Source of the DNA: Candidatus Omnitrophota bacterium
GTDB lineage: Bacteria > Omnitrophota > Gorgyraeia > Zapsychrales > Fredricksoniimonadaceae
DNA: 41,764 bases
Direction: 5' to 3'
Assembly (NCBI GenBank): GCA_013285735.1
Contig: JABDGZ010000013.1
Coordinates: 136-41,899, forward strand
Under the pieces are notes generated by a model that made no database searches, had not been told where the DNA came from, and worked only from the letters and a program-made list of their open reading frames with translations. Made by a program: the position numbers and the translations under genes. Position 1 is the first letter of the stretch; every line of letters starts with the position of its first letter. Positions 28,403 to 37,868 of this stretch are shown here, in pieces.

Positions 28403-29089
28403 ATGCAGCTTAGAGATATTTCATTTCCCACCCCGCAGGAAAATATCGCTTTTGATGACGTTTTATTGTCCTTAGCCGAAAAGCACGATGCCGGGGAGTA
28501 TTTGCGTTTTTGGGAATCTTCTAAAATATTTGTTGTTCTGGGACGTATCGGCCGCGCGGAAATGGATGTTAATGATATCCATACCCAAGAAGACAATATT
28601 CCCGTATTAAGGCGTTCTTCGGGCGGAGGGACAGTTGTTCAGGGGCCTGGATGCCTGAACTACACCCTGGTTCTTTCGAAGCAAAAGTATCCGCAGCTTA
28701 ATGATTTGCGTAAATCATATGCATGGATCTCTGCCCGGGTCATTGAAGCCCTGCGTGTGGCAGGAGTGGAAGCTTATTTTAGGCCCACCTCAGATTTGGC
28801 TACAGGTCAGACTGAGAAAAAGTTTTCCGGCAACGCCCAACGCCGTGGGAAAAACTATATTTTGCATCATGGCACGATACTCTACAAGTTTGATCTGGCG
28901 CTTATCAGCCGATATTTGAAAATGCCCCAGGACATTCCCGAATACCGTAAAGCCCGCCCGCACACGGATTTTGTCACCAATATCCCCATTGACCCTCAAA
29001 TTTTTAAAGATGCCCTGGCCCAAAGCTTTCAGGCATCAGCTTTGCAAGCCCCGAGCGCGGAAGAACTTTCATTCCTGAAAAATTTTTAG
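28403..29089 (+). CDS. lipoate-protein ligase A-like (biotin/lipoate ligase fold)
   Basis: VLRRSSGGGTVVQGPGCLNYTLVL, KFSGNAQRRGKNYILHHGTILYKFDL; ATG at 28403 (track GTG at 28394). Confidence 0.9.
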   Translation: MQLRDISFPTPQENIAFDDVLLSLAEKHDAGEYLRFWESSKIFVVLGRIGRAEMDVNDIHTQEDNIPVLRRSSGGGTVVQGPGCLNYTLVLSKQKYPQLNDLRKSYAWISARVIEALRVAGVEAYFRPTSDLATGQTEKKFSGNAQRRGKNYILHHGTILYKFDLALISRYLKMPQDIPEYRKARPHTDFVTNIPIDPQIFKDALAQSFQASALQAPSAEELSFLKNF

Positions 29090-29130
29090 ATATTTAATGA
29101 TATTTTATATAAATTTGATAATATAACGGC

Positions 29131-30354
29131 ATGCCTGCCAAAATTGCATGTCTTTTTATCTTACTTATGAGTTTTTGCGCTATATCACGGCCTGTTGCAG
29201 CTGATCCTGATCCAGAGTACAAGCAATATACGGATTATTTTGAAAAGGTTTATAAGGTTTTCCAGGACAATTATTATCTGGCCCCTGACCGCGACATTTA
29301 CAATCATTTTCTGCAGAAATTTAATACCAACATTTACGCCCAGCTTAAAAGCGAAGGTAAAAGTAATGATTATGTCCGCTGGCGTTCTGCCTGGTATTTG
29401 GTGGACGCTTTACGGTCCAAGGATGATCGATTTACCCAATTTTATCCGCCTAAACCTGCTGTGAAATTCCAACATGAAGCCCTTGGTGAGAAAATTGATC
29501 TGGGTATTGAAGGTAAAAAGAATGATATCGGTTTTTTGGTGACCCGCATGGAGCCGCGTTCGGATGCGTATACGCAGGGTTTGCGTGAGGATGATATTAT
29601 TTTGCAGATTGACGGGGTGAGTGTAAGGTCAATGACTGAAGATGCGATTAATAGTCAGTTAACGCCGCTGGTCAACACGCAAGTTAAATTAACTTATTTA
29701 AGCAGCGAGACCAAGACGCAAAAAGTAATTGCCGCTGTCAGCAAAGAATATTTTAAACAGACGGTATTTTTGCATCCAGTACCGGTGCCTGGTATTTTTT
29801 GCCTGGAAGTTCCTAAATTTGACCGCATGACAGGGGAAGATATGTACCGTTATTTGCAATTCATCAAAGCACAGCAACCTAAAGGGTTGGTCTTGGACCT
29901 GCGGGGCAATCCCGGCGGTCCGCCGTTAGCCGCGAGGGAAATTTCCGCTTTTTTTCTCAAAGGTGGCGATGAATTGGTTTATTTTCAAAAACGCAATCAG
30001 CCTAAAATTGATCTGGATGTCCCGGCTATTGATCCCCAGTATCAATTTGCCGGCCCCATTGTTATTCTCGTCGATGCGGATACGGGTTCTGCGGCGGAAT
30101 TATTCAGCGGGATCATGCAATTTAGAGGCCGTGCGGTTGTCTTGGGGGTTAATACAGCAGGCCAGATTTTATTGAAGTCCATGTTCCCTATGGGCGATGG
30201 TTCTTCGATTGCCTTGGTAACAGCCCGCACACATTATCCGGATGGAACGGTTTTTGGTTTTGACGGTATTACTCCCAATAAAATAATCAGCGATGCTCCT
30301 AAGGATGGTTTGATCAATTTAGCGGCAGCCTTGATTGCGATGCAAAACAGATAG
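29131..30354 (+). CDS. S41 family (C-terminal processing) peptidase with PDZ domain, secreted
   Basis: signal peptide; DDIILQIDGVSV PDZ; GLVLDLRGNPGGPPLAAREIS; VDADTGSAAELFSGIMQFRGRAVVLGVNTAGQ. Confidence 0.92.
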   Translation: MPAKIACLFILLMSFCAISRPVAADPDPEYKQYTDYFEKVYKVFQDNYYLAPDRDIYNHFLQKFNTNIYAQLKSEGKSNDYVRWRSAWYLVDALRSKDDRFTQFYPPKPAVKFQHEALGEKIDLGIEGKKNDIGFLVTRMEPRSDAYTQGLREDDIILQIDGVSVRSMTEDAINSQLTPLVNTQVKLTYLSSETKTQKVIAAVSKEYFKQTVFLHPVPVPGIFCLEVPKFDRMTGEDMYRYLQFIKAQQPKGLVLDLRGNPGGPPLAAREISAFFLKGGDELVYFQKRNQPKIDLDVPAIDPQYQFAGPIVILVDADTGSAAELFSGIMQFRGRAVVLGVNTAGQILLKSMFPMGDGSSIALVTARTHYPDGTVFGFDGITPNKIISDAPKDGLINLAAALIAMQNR

Positions 30355-30359
30355 TAGAT

Positions 30360-30485
30360 ATGATCCTTTTTATTTTATTTTTTGTCCAATTCATTTCTAT
30401 TTTGGTTGCGATCCTTTTTTTAAAAAATTTGTGGGATAAAGAAAAAGCATCGCATGACACAAACCTAACGACTTCGAAAGAATAG
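30360..30485 (+). CDS. small single-TM protein (41 aa)
   Basis: MILFILFFVQFISILVAILFLKNLWDKEKASHDTNLTTSKE; sits between S41 and GT2 genes; below the track size cutoff. Confidence 0.5.
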   Translation: MILFILFFVQFISILVAILFLKNLWDKEKASHDTNLTTSKE

Positions 30486-30491
30486 CGAATA

Positions 30492-31214
30492 TTGATTCCT
30501 TCTAATAAAAAAATTCTTGTCATCGTCCCTGCTTTTAATGAGTGCGGTAATATCGGCCGTACGGTTGCAGAAATCCGCCGTTGGGCGCCGGATGTTGATA
30601 TTTTAGTGATTGATGACGGTTCAAGGGATGATACCGTGCAGGAAGCCCAACAAGCTGGCGGCATGGTGGTCTCATTGCCGTTTAATTTAGGTATCGGGGC
30701 CGCGGTACAGACCGGATTTCAATACGCCCAAAGGCATCAGTATGATATTGCTGTTCAGGTTGACGGCGATGGCCAGCATGATGCGTCATTTTTAGAAAAA
30801 ATTATTGAACCTATACGCCGTGATGAAGTGGATATGGTGGTGGGAAGTCGTTTTCTTGAAAAGTCCGGCGGTTTTCAATCGTCATTTAGCCGTCGGGTGG
30901 GGATTAATTTTTTCGTGCACCTGATCAATGTGCTGACCGGGGTGAAGGTCAATGATCCAACGTCAGGATTCCGGGCGTACAATAAAAAAATGATCGCTTT
31001 GTTTTCTGAATACTATCCTCATGATTTTCCTGAACCTGAAGCTATCGTCGTAGCTCAGCAGATCGGGGCACGCATTGTTGAAATATCTGTCGTGATGCGC
31101 GCCCGGGAGGCTGGCAATAGCTCCATCCGTTATTTTAAAACCTTGTACTACATGGTCAAGGTGACCTTGGCTATTCTTTTGCACATGATCCGTCAACGAA
31201 GAGGTAGGGTATGA
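30492..31214 (+). CDS. GT2 family glycosyltransferase (polyprenyl-phosphate glycosyltransferase type)
   Basis: ILVIVPAFNECGNIGRTVAEIRR, DILVIDDGSRDDT, AVQVDGDGQHD, DPTSGFRAYNKK. Confidence 0.93.
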   Translation: MIPSNKKILVIVPAFNECGNIGRTVAEIRRWAPDVDILVIDDGSRDDTVQEAQQAGGMVVSLPFNLGIGAAVQTGFQYAQRHQYDIAVQVDGDGQHDASFLEKIIEPIRRDEVDMVVGSRFLEKSGGFQSSFSRRVGINFFVHLINVLTGVKVNDPTSGFRAYNKKMIALFSEYYPHDFPEPEAIVVAQQIGARIVEISVVMRAREAGNSSIRYFKTLYYMVKVTLAILLHMIRQRRGRV

Positions 31215-31558
31215 ACATTCATGTGGTGGCGATCGTTGTTTCGGTAGTGATTTTTTTATTCGTCATTGATTTAGTGCGTCGGAGAAAATTAACTTTTAAG
31301 TATGCGATGGGCTGGCTCCTGGTTTCTGCCGGGGCCATTTTTTTTGCGGTATTTTACCATTTACTTTTTTTCTTTGCAGCCCTGCTAGGCTTTGAATTGC
31401 CCAGCAATTTTATTTTCTTCGCGTTATTTTGCGTCTTTGTTTTCTTAAGCCTTTTGCTGACAGTATTTTTGTGCCAGCAGAATAACCGCAACGACGCGAT
31501 GGCCCAAAAAATCGCCTTGTTAGAATTTGAATTGAAGGAATTGAAAAAGAAAAATTGA
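31211..31558 (+). CDS. DUF2304 family membrane protein
   Basis: IDLVRRRKLTFKYAMGWLLVSAGAIFFAVFY, LLTVFLCQQNNRNDAMAQKIALLE; follows a GT2 gene as usual. Confidence 0.8.
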   Translation: MNIHVVAIVVSVVIFLFVIDLVRRRKLTFKYAMGWLLVSAGAIFFAVFYHLLFFFAALLGFELPSNFIFFALFCVFVFLSLLLTVFLCQQNNRNDAMAQKIALLEFELKELKKKN

Positions 31559-31565
31559 ATAATAA

Positions 31566-31752
31566 GCGCGCATATGAGATGAGTTGATATTATTTTTTCA
31601 GCACGGGATATTTCCGCCGTCTGCTTCGGTTTACAACAAAAATGTTCTAAAGATTCTCTTTATTTGGAACATTTTTGTTGTAAATCCTCGCAGACATTTG
31701 GCGGAAAATCCCTTATTGTGCTGAAAAAACAATATCAACTCATCTCAAACGC
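31566..31752. repeat. long palindromic element, family B copy 2 (inverted relative to copy 1)
   Basis: shares GTCTGCTTCGGTTTACAACA, TGTTGTAAATCCTCGCAGACATTTGG and tip CTAAAGATTCTCTTTATTTGG with 10315-10535 in reverse orientation. Confidence 0.9.
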
Positions 31753-31766
31753 ATGAATTATTGCAT

Positions 31767-31994
31767 CATTGTAAGTGATAAATTTGTTCTTTGCAGCGAC
31801 TGTTCGTTTTTAGCCAAAAGTTTTTGTTGTTGAGGGAAGCCTGAGCCGAAGGGCGAAGGCTGGCTGAACATGTTCGAGACTGATCTGCCAGAGGCAGAGC
31901 AGGCGAGTTGTTCAGCCACCGAAACAACAGAGAAGCTTTTGGCGTTAAAAAAACGAAGCCAGGAGCAAAAAGAATAAATTTATCACTTACAATG
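31767..31994. repeat. structured palindromic element, family C copy 2 (inverted relative to copy 1)
   Basis: CATTGTAAGTGATAAATTTGTTCTTT ... ATAAATTTATCACTTACAATG; internal GGCTGAAC..GCGAGTTGTTCAGCCACCGAAA shared with C1. Confidence 0.92.
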
Positions 31995-32002
31995 CCTCGT
32001 GC

Positions 32003-32059
32003 CTGGATTCCCGGAGCAACTGCGAATGTCCGGCATGAGGACCTTTCGCGGGAATGACA
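32003..32059. repeat. interrupted copy of the 28-bp dRS3-like repeat
   Basis: CTGGATTCCCG + 29 extra bp + CTTTCGCGGGAATGACA. Confidence 0.7.
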
Positions 32060-32083
32060 TATTTTTTTATTAAAGAAAGTGAA

Positions 32084-33085
32084 ATGTCTGTAAACCCCAT
32101 CACCGTCAGTGTTATTGTTCCTGCTTACAATGCCGCAGCCACTATCGGCAAAACCCTTGAGGCTTTATCTAAGCAAAATTGTTTCCAGCCTTTTGAAGTG
32201 ATCGTGGTGGATGATGGTTCCAGCGATAATACGGCAGATATTGTATCTTCATTTGCCTTAGTACGATATGTGCGTCAGGATAATGCTGGCCCAGCTTCTG
32301 CCCGCAATCATGGGGCTCAATTAGCTCAAGGTGAGTACCTGGCTTTTACAGATTCTGATTGTATCCCGCATGAAAATTGGATTGCAGAATTGATGCAAGG
32401 ATTTGGAAAGAAAGAAGTTGGGGTTGTTGCAGGAAGCTATGGGATTGCTAATCCGGAGAGTCTTCTAGCGCGTTGTATTTACAAAGAAATCCTTTGGCGG
32501 CATATGAATTTAATGCCGGAGTATCCTAATGCCTTTGGCAGCTACAATTTTTGCGTCAAAAAAGAAGTTTTTAATGCGGTCGGGGGGTTTAATACAGCTT
32601 ACCGTAACGCCAGTGGAGAGGATAATGATCTTAGCTATAAGGCCATAGGGGCAGGCTGGCGGATTTATTTTCAGCCTAAAGCCCTGGTGGATCACTACCA
32701 TCCAACCCGGGTGGTTAAATATTTAAAAGAACAATTTCGGCATGGCTTCTGGCGGGTGAAGATGTATCAAGATCATCCGCGCATGATGCGTGGGGATGGG
32801 TATACTTTTTGGAAAGATATCATTGAAGTCCCTTGGGTTGGACTTTTGCTGGGAGGTCTGCTTTTAAGTGCTTGGCATGGTGTGACGTTTAGTCATGTTT
32901 TATTGTTTATATTATTTCCTTTTTTGATATTTGAAGTTTTATACGCTTTAATCATGACACGTTGTTTATTTGAAGGGATTTTCTACGGTTTTATATTTTT
33001 ATTTCGGGCCCTCAGCCGCACCTTTGGTTTCTCGACGGGAATTTTGCTGTTTTTGATTTTAAAAATAGCGAAAATTTTTCAATAA
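32084..33085 (+). CDS. GT2 family glycosyltransferase, membrane-associated C-terminus
   Basis: VSVIVPAYNAAATIGKTLEALSKQ, VVDDGSSDNT, GEYLAFTDSDCIPHENWI; start refined to 32084. Confidence 0.92.
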   Translation: MSVNPITVSVIVPAYNAAATIGKTLEALSKQNCFQPFEVIVVDDGSSDNTADIVSSFALVRYVRQDNAGPASARNHGAQLAQGEYLAFTDSDCIPHENWIAELMQGFGKKEVGVVAGSYGIANPESLLARCIYKEILWRHMNLMPEYPNAFGSYNFCVKKEVFNAVGGFNTAYRNASGEDNDLSYKAIGAGWRIYFQPKALVDHYHPTRVVKYLKEQFRHGFWRVKMYQDHPRMMRGDGYTFWKDIIEVPWVGLLLGGLLLSAWHGVTFSHVLLFILFPFLIFEVLYALIMTRCLFEGIFYGFIFLFRALSRTFGFSTGILLFLILKIAKIFQ

Positions 33086-33088
33086 TCC

Positions 33089-33116
33089 CTTGAAACACCT
33101 TTCCCCTATGTTAATA
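33089..33116 (+). promoter_or_regulatory. putative sigma70-type promoter for the secretin operon
   Basis: TTGAAA (33089-33094) - 16 bp - TAATAT (33111-33116). Confidence 0.35.
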
Positions 33117-33206
33117 TGATAAGGATAAATGAAAAAAGTTCTAAGCACTTGTCGTTATTATATTTAAAATCTAATTTCCTCGACGGAGAAATTAACACAG
33201 GTTTTT

Positions 33207-33791
33207 ATGGCCAAAGAATCCGCAGAAGAAAAGTTAATGAAGATGATGCAAAAGACGGCACCTTCCGTCGCTGCTAAGTCATCTTCTCCAGCTCTTCCCA
33301 AAAAGAAATTCAAATTTACTTTTAGCATTGGTGCCTTAAACGCGCTTTTATTTTTAGGGATCATGGCCTGTGCCCTCGCGTTGGGTTTTGAAATGCATGC
33401 CGGGTATTCCTTGCTCAACCAGGCAGTGGAATTCCCCCGTGAATCAAAGGCTGATCTTTCATTGTCGGATATCGCCTTGCCATCCACTCCCACAGCTGAC
33501 TATTATTTACAGAAAATCAATGAGCGTGATATTTTTAAACCGTATGTTCCCAAAGAAGCCAAAGCAGCAGCAATACAGGGTTTGGCGCAACAGATGTCCA
33601 AGTATAAACTCGTCGGTATTGCTTGGTTGGATTTGCCTGAAACAGCTTCTATCATGATCGAAGATAAAGATAAAAATAAAACTTACTTTCTTAAGCAAGG
33701 TGAACAATTAGAAGGCGTCACTGTCAAGACTATCTATACGGATAGAGCGGTCTTCAGTCACGAAAATGAGGAGATGACAATCAAGCTATGA
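33207..33791 (+). CDS. type II secretion GspC-like inner-membrane protein
   Basis: single N-terminal TM then INERDIFKP...YKLVGIAWLDLPETASIMIEDKDKNKTYFLKQGEQLEGVTVKTIYTDRAVF; overlaps the secretin gene. Confidence 0.65.
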   Translation: MAKESAEEKLMKMMQKTAPSVAAKSSSPALPKKKFKFTFSIGALNALLFLGIMACALALGFEMHAGYSLLNQAVEFPRESKADLSLSDIALPSTPTADYYLQKINERDIFKPYVPKEAKAAAIQGLAQQMSKYKLVGIAWLDLPETASIMIEDKDKNKTYFLKQGEQLEGVTVKTIYTDRAVFSHENEEMTIKL

Positions 33792-35458
33792 GCCCACACA
33801 TTCCTAAACTTAAGTTTCTGATACTCTTTTTGATTGGCCTTGCTGGCTCAATCGCTTTTTTGACCTTTGCAAAAGCGCAAACAGATGATGGGGAGGCCCA
33901 AGCGATACAGCCTATTATGATGACCGAGCCCAAAGAATCTTTGGATGACCGGATGGCTCGCAAAATCACACTCGATGTGCGCGACATGAACGTCGTGGAC
34001 GTGATTAAATTCCTGGCCGAAAAGGGGGAGTTTAACGTTATTATTTCTCCGTCGGTGGAAGGCAAGAGTACAGTGCTCTTGCATGATGTGGATATCAAGG
34101 ATGCTCTTGATATTGTCGTCATTTCCAACAAGTTGGCCTATCACATTGATGATGATATTGTCCAGATCATGTCCGCCAGCGAATACGAGGCGATGTACGG
34201 CAAACAGTTTAGCGATAAGACAGAAGTGAGCATTGTGCATTTACAATACGCTAAACCCAGTTATGTCCTGGCAGCGCTTGATAATATGCGCAGCAATCGC
34301 GGTAAAATTATTATTGATGAAGATACGGGTTCCGTGGTTTTGGTGGACACGCCCCAATCCATTGAATTGATGAAGAAAGCCATTGTAGAAATGGAACAGC
34401 CATTGGACACCATGGTTTTTGATTTGAAATACGCCAAGGCAGATGTGGTTGCTGAAAAGTTGCGCACCCGTATTGATGCCAAGGCCGTAGGTACGATTAC
34501 AGCCGATGAACGCTCTAATGAGATTTTAGTGAGGGTGTTTCCTGGTCGTCGGGATGAAGTGGAAAAAACCATTCATAGCCTGGATGTGCCTACCAAGGAA
34601 GTCTTGATTGAAGCCAGGGTTTTGCAGGTTGTTATAAACCCGACCTATGATATCGGGATGGATATAACAGCACCCATTACAAGTGCTGGAAAACAACAAT
34701 TTAATTTATCTAGCAGCGCTCTCGATGAACCTGCTTTGAATGCTGCTGCTGCATCCGGTTCTTCAGCGGATAATCTGGCCAATACTTTCGGCAGAATTTC
34801 TGTCGGGAATTTTAGCGCCAATCAATTCACGGCAGCCATTCGCGCTTTGCAGCAGGTCAGTGATACTAAGATCCTTTCCAGTCCTCAAATTTTGGTGACT
34901 AATAATGAAGAAGCCAAAATCCATATTGGAGACACTGTTCCCTATATAGTAGCCACCACCAATGGTACAGGAGAGAATGCGATTACCTCTGATGACGTTC
35001 GCTTCGTTGATGTTGGTTTGAAATTGGATGTTATTCCGACGATTAATGATGACGGGATGGTAACCATGAAACTGACACCAGAAATTTCCGAAGTGGTTGC
35101 GACCATTAAATCAGCCGAAGGCAGTACTATTCCTCAAGTGAATAAAACCGAAGTAGAAACTTCAGTCATGGTGAAGGATGGTCAAACCATTGTCATGGCG
35201 GGCTTGCGTAATCAAGATAAGGTGCATACGAAAAAAGGTATCCCAGGGCTTATGGACCTTCCTTTAATAGGCGGAGCTTTCAGCCGTACTACGGATACGC
35301 TTACCAATACTGAAATAGTTATTTTAATCACACCTCATATTGTTAAAGGTACTGATGATTTTGATAAAACAATTGGCACGATCAAAGGGGCCAAAACGTA
35401 TGACGATAGTATTAAAATGAACGATCCTGCTGCGCCGGCGGGTACCGAATCCAAATAA
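33788..35458 (+). CDS. secretin (GspD/PilQ superfamily)
   Basis: signal peptide; N0/STN-like VDVIKFLAEKGEFNVIISPSVEGK; MAGLRNQDKVHTKKGIPGLMDLPLIGGAFSRTTDTLTNTEIVILITPHIV secretin signature. Confidence 0.93.
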   Translation: MSPHIPKLKFLILFLIGLAGSIAFLTFAKAQTDDGEAQAIQPIMMTEPKESLDDRMARKITLDVRDMNVVDVIKFLAEKGEFNVIISPSVEGKSTVLLHDVDIKDALDIVVISNKLAYHIDDDIVQIMSASEYEAMYGKQFSDKTEVSIVHLQYAKPSYVLAALDNMRSNRGKIIIDEDTGSVVLVDTPQSIELMKKAIVEMEQPLDTMVFDLKYAKADVVAEKLRTRIDAKAVGTITADERSNEILVRVFPGRRDEVEKTIHSLDVPTKEVLIEARVLQVVINPTYDIGMDITAPITSAGKQQFNLSSSALDEPALNAAAASGSSADNLANTFGRISVGNFSANQFTAAIRALQQVSDTKILSSPQILVTNNEEAKIHIGDTVPYIVATTNGTGENAITSDDVRFVDVGLKLDVIPTINDDGMVTMKLTPEISEVVATIKSAEGSTIPQVNKTEVETSVMVKDGQTIVMAGLRNQDKVHTKKGIPGLMDLPLIGGAFSRTTDTLTNTEIVILITPHIVKGTDDFDKTIGTIKGAKTYDDSIKMNDPAAPAGTESK

Positions 35459-35481
35459 TTCCAAGGACGGAGATCAAACTT

Positions 35482-36279
35482 ATGGGTAAATTACGTAAAG
35501 AATTTTTAAGTAGACTTAAACCTGCAACGTTGAAGCGATGGGGTATTTTTACAGCAATGATTTTTATCGTTGCCCCATTAGGAGGCGTTTCTCGTGCGCA
35601 TGCCCAAGATGATACTGGTGTGACACCACCCCAGCAGACTGTGGGCAGCAGCGCTGACGAGTCACAGGCTGAACGCGAAGAATTTGTGAAAGAGATCCGT
35701 CGGGTGGAAAATCTTAATAAAAAATACACCCAGGAAATCCAGGATATCCGCGCCCTGTTGGCAGATAAAGATGCTGACTACCAAAAACGCATGCAGGATT
35801 TAGAAGACAGGCTGGCAGCTCAGCAAAGTGATAATACTAAAAAAGAAGTTGCCCAAGAGCAAAGCCAGCAAACTACCCAGGAATTAGAAGCCAAGACTAA
35901 TGAAATGCTTTCTAAAGGTGGTGACATGGACCCTACGGACCAAAATTTTAGGGCTGAACTGGCAAAAGCCCATTACAACATGGGCAATATTTATTTTGAA
36001 CGCGGTGAATATCAACGATCAGTGGTGGAATATTACCAGGCCGTGGATCTGATGCCTAATGATCCTGACACCCATTATAATTTAGCATTTGTCAGCGGTG
36101 AGTATTTGGGCGATCAGGAAACTGCTTTGAAGCATTATCAATGGTATTTGTATTTAAAACCTGATGCGTCTGATAAACCTGCGGTCAAGGAAAAAATCCT
36201 TCAGGCTAAACTTGCTTTGCGCAGCAAAATTGATTCCCCCTTGGATAAAAGCGACGGTAACTTTAACTTAACACGTTAG
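35482..36279 (+). CDS. secreted/periplasmic coiled-coil + TPR protein
   Basis: signal peptide ending AHA-QDD; KAHYNMGNIYFERGEYQRSVVEYYQAVDLMPNDPDTHYNLA TPR. Confidence 0.88.
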   Translation: MGKLRKEFLSRLKPATLKRWGIFTAMIFIVAPLGGVSRAHAQDDTGVTPPQQTVGSSADESQAEREEFVKEIRRVENLNKKYTQEIQDIRALLADKDADYQKRMQDLEDRLAAQQSDNTKKEVAQEQSQQTTQELEAKTNEMLSKGGDMDPTDQNFRAELAKAHYNMGNIYFERGEYQRSVVEYYQAVDLMPNDPDTHYNLAFVSGEYLGDQETALKHYQWYLYLKPDASDKPAVKEKILQAKLALRSKIDSPLDKSDGNFNLTR

Positions 36280-36290
36280 AATTGTTTTTT

Positions 36291-37868
36291 ATGACCGAAC
36301 ATTTCGGAAAAATTTTAATGGCAGTAGCGTTGGGAATCCTTTTTAGTACGCCAAGTTATGCGAACAATTTGTCAGTGACGAATGTAACGATAGGTACAAG
36401 GGATCCTGGTGCCAAGACCGTCGTTGTGACATTTAATGTCAGCTGGCAAAATTCCTGGCGGAATAAAATCAATTACGACGCTGCATGGCTGACGGTGCGT
36501 TTGAATAATGCCCAGGTCACACCAACGGACGCAATATTATGTCAAGTCACAGCGACAGGTTTGAATCCAGCTGGAACTTCGTCCGGAAATGGTTCTAATT
36601 TGCAAATTTATGTGCCTCAAGATGCAACAGGTGCTTTTTTACAACCTGCCAGCACGGGTTTTATTGGTAATGTCAACAGTCAAAATGTGCAATTGACGGT
36701 TAATTATCAAAGCTGCGGCTTCAGTGATACTGATCAAATTTACGCGAATGTTTTTGGGGTGGAAATGGTCTTTATTCCCCAAGGTTCTTTTTACGCGGGA
36801 GATTATAATACCAGTACCGCTTCCTTAAATAGCGGCTCCGCGGATACCACACCTTGGAATATTACCAGTGAAAATCCCATTCCTGTGACTAATGCGACCT
36901 CTGCCGGGTTTCAATATGTTTCTAATGGCAATCCCGGAGAATTCGCCACAGCGGCTACCTTTACGATTCCAGCTGCCTTCCCTAAAGGATACAATGCGTT
37001 TTATGCGATGAAATACGGGATTAACGAAGGTCAATGGGTGCAATTTATAAATTCTTTACCGGCAGCTGCCCGGTTAAATCGTGATTTAGCAGACACTAAT
37101 CATAAAAATTCTCAAAATGTGATTTATAGAAATACCATCAGCTGTTCTGGTACGCCTTTATTATGCTCCACTCAAAAACCATCACGGGCAGTTAGTTATT
37201 TAAGCTGGATGGATTTAGCAGCATTTTTAGCTTGGGATGCTTTACGCCCGATGACAGAGTTAGAATTTGAAAAAATGTCCCGTGGTCCGCTTGTTCCCAA
37301 TGCTGGCGAATATGTATGGGGAAATCAAACTATTGCAGCCGCCACAACGATTAGCGGAACAACGGAAGATGGTACAGAAACAATCACAGCACCCACCAAT
37401 GCCAATGCTAATTTCAGTAACACCACTTTTACAGGAGGGGATACATCCCTGGGTGCTGGATATAATCAGGGGCCTTTACGCGGGGGAATATTTGCGGTTT
37501 CTAATTCCACAAGAATGACCTCAGGTGCTTCTTATTATGGGGTCATGGATTTGAGCGGTAATTTGAAAGAACATGTCGTAACTATCGGCAATCCTTCGGG
37601 TTTGCTTTTTGTGGGAAGTGAAGGCAACGGAGTTCTTAATTCTACGACGGGGTATGCAGGTAATGCTGATAATACCGACTGGCCGGGGATAGACGCGCAA
37701 CCCCAAAATGGTGTTGATGGCGCAACAGGTTCAGGATTTCGCGGCGGCTCATGGGCAGATAGTGCTAATTATTTAAGAACATCAGATCGTACCGAAGCAG
37801 CATTAATGTCAACAGCTGCTCTTAATACTTTTGGGGGCCGTGGTGTCAGGACTTATGATGGTAATTAA
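36291..37868 (+). CDS. secreted FGE/SUMF1-fold protein (paralog 1)
   Basis: signal peptide; GVEMVFIPQGSFYAGD, AFYAMKYGINEGQWVQFINSL, RPMTELEFEKMSRG, YGVMDLSGNLKEHVV, GFRGGSW. Confidence 0.88.
   Translation: MTEHFGKILMAVALGILFSTPSYANNLSVTNVTIGTRDPGAKTVVVTFNVSWQNSWRNKINYDAAWLTVRLNNAQVTPTDAILCQVTATGLNPAGTSSGNGSNLQIYVPQDATGAFLQPASTGFIGNVNSQNVQLTVNYQSCGFSDTDQIYANVFGVEMVFIPQGSFYAGDYNTSTASLNSGSADTTPWNITSENPIPVTNATSAGFQYVSNGNPGEFATAATFTIPAAFPKGYNAFYAMKYGINEGQWVQFINSLPAAARLNRDLADTNHKNSQNVIYRNTISCSGTPLLCSTQKPSRAVSYLSWMDLAAFLAWDALRPMTELEFEKMSRGPLVPNAGEYVWGNQTIAAATTISGTTEDGTETITAPTNANANFSNTTFTGGDTSLGAGYNQGPLRGGIFAVSNSTRMTSGASYYGVMDLSGNLKEHVVTIGNPSGLLFVGSEGNGVLNSTTGYAGNADNTDWPGIDAQPQNGVDGATGSGFRGGSWADSANYLRTSDRTEAALMSTAALNTFGGRGVRTYDGN

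Noticed and set aside
31566-32059. Simple rho-independent terminators
   Set aside because: Too long (190-250 bp), multi-branched, present as conserved families in both orientations, and without a consistent terminal U-tract; termination may be a side effect.
33848-34240. Minus-strand ORFs antisense to secretin and other large genes (e.g. 33848-34240, 25933-26283, 6461-6823)
   Set aside because: Each lies fully antisense to a confidently assigned gene and lacks recognisable domains.
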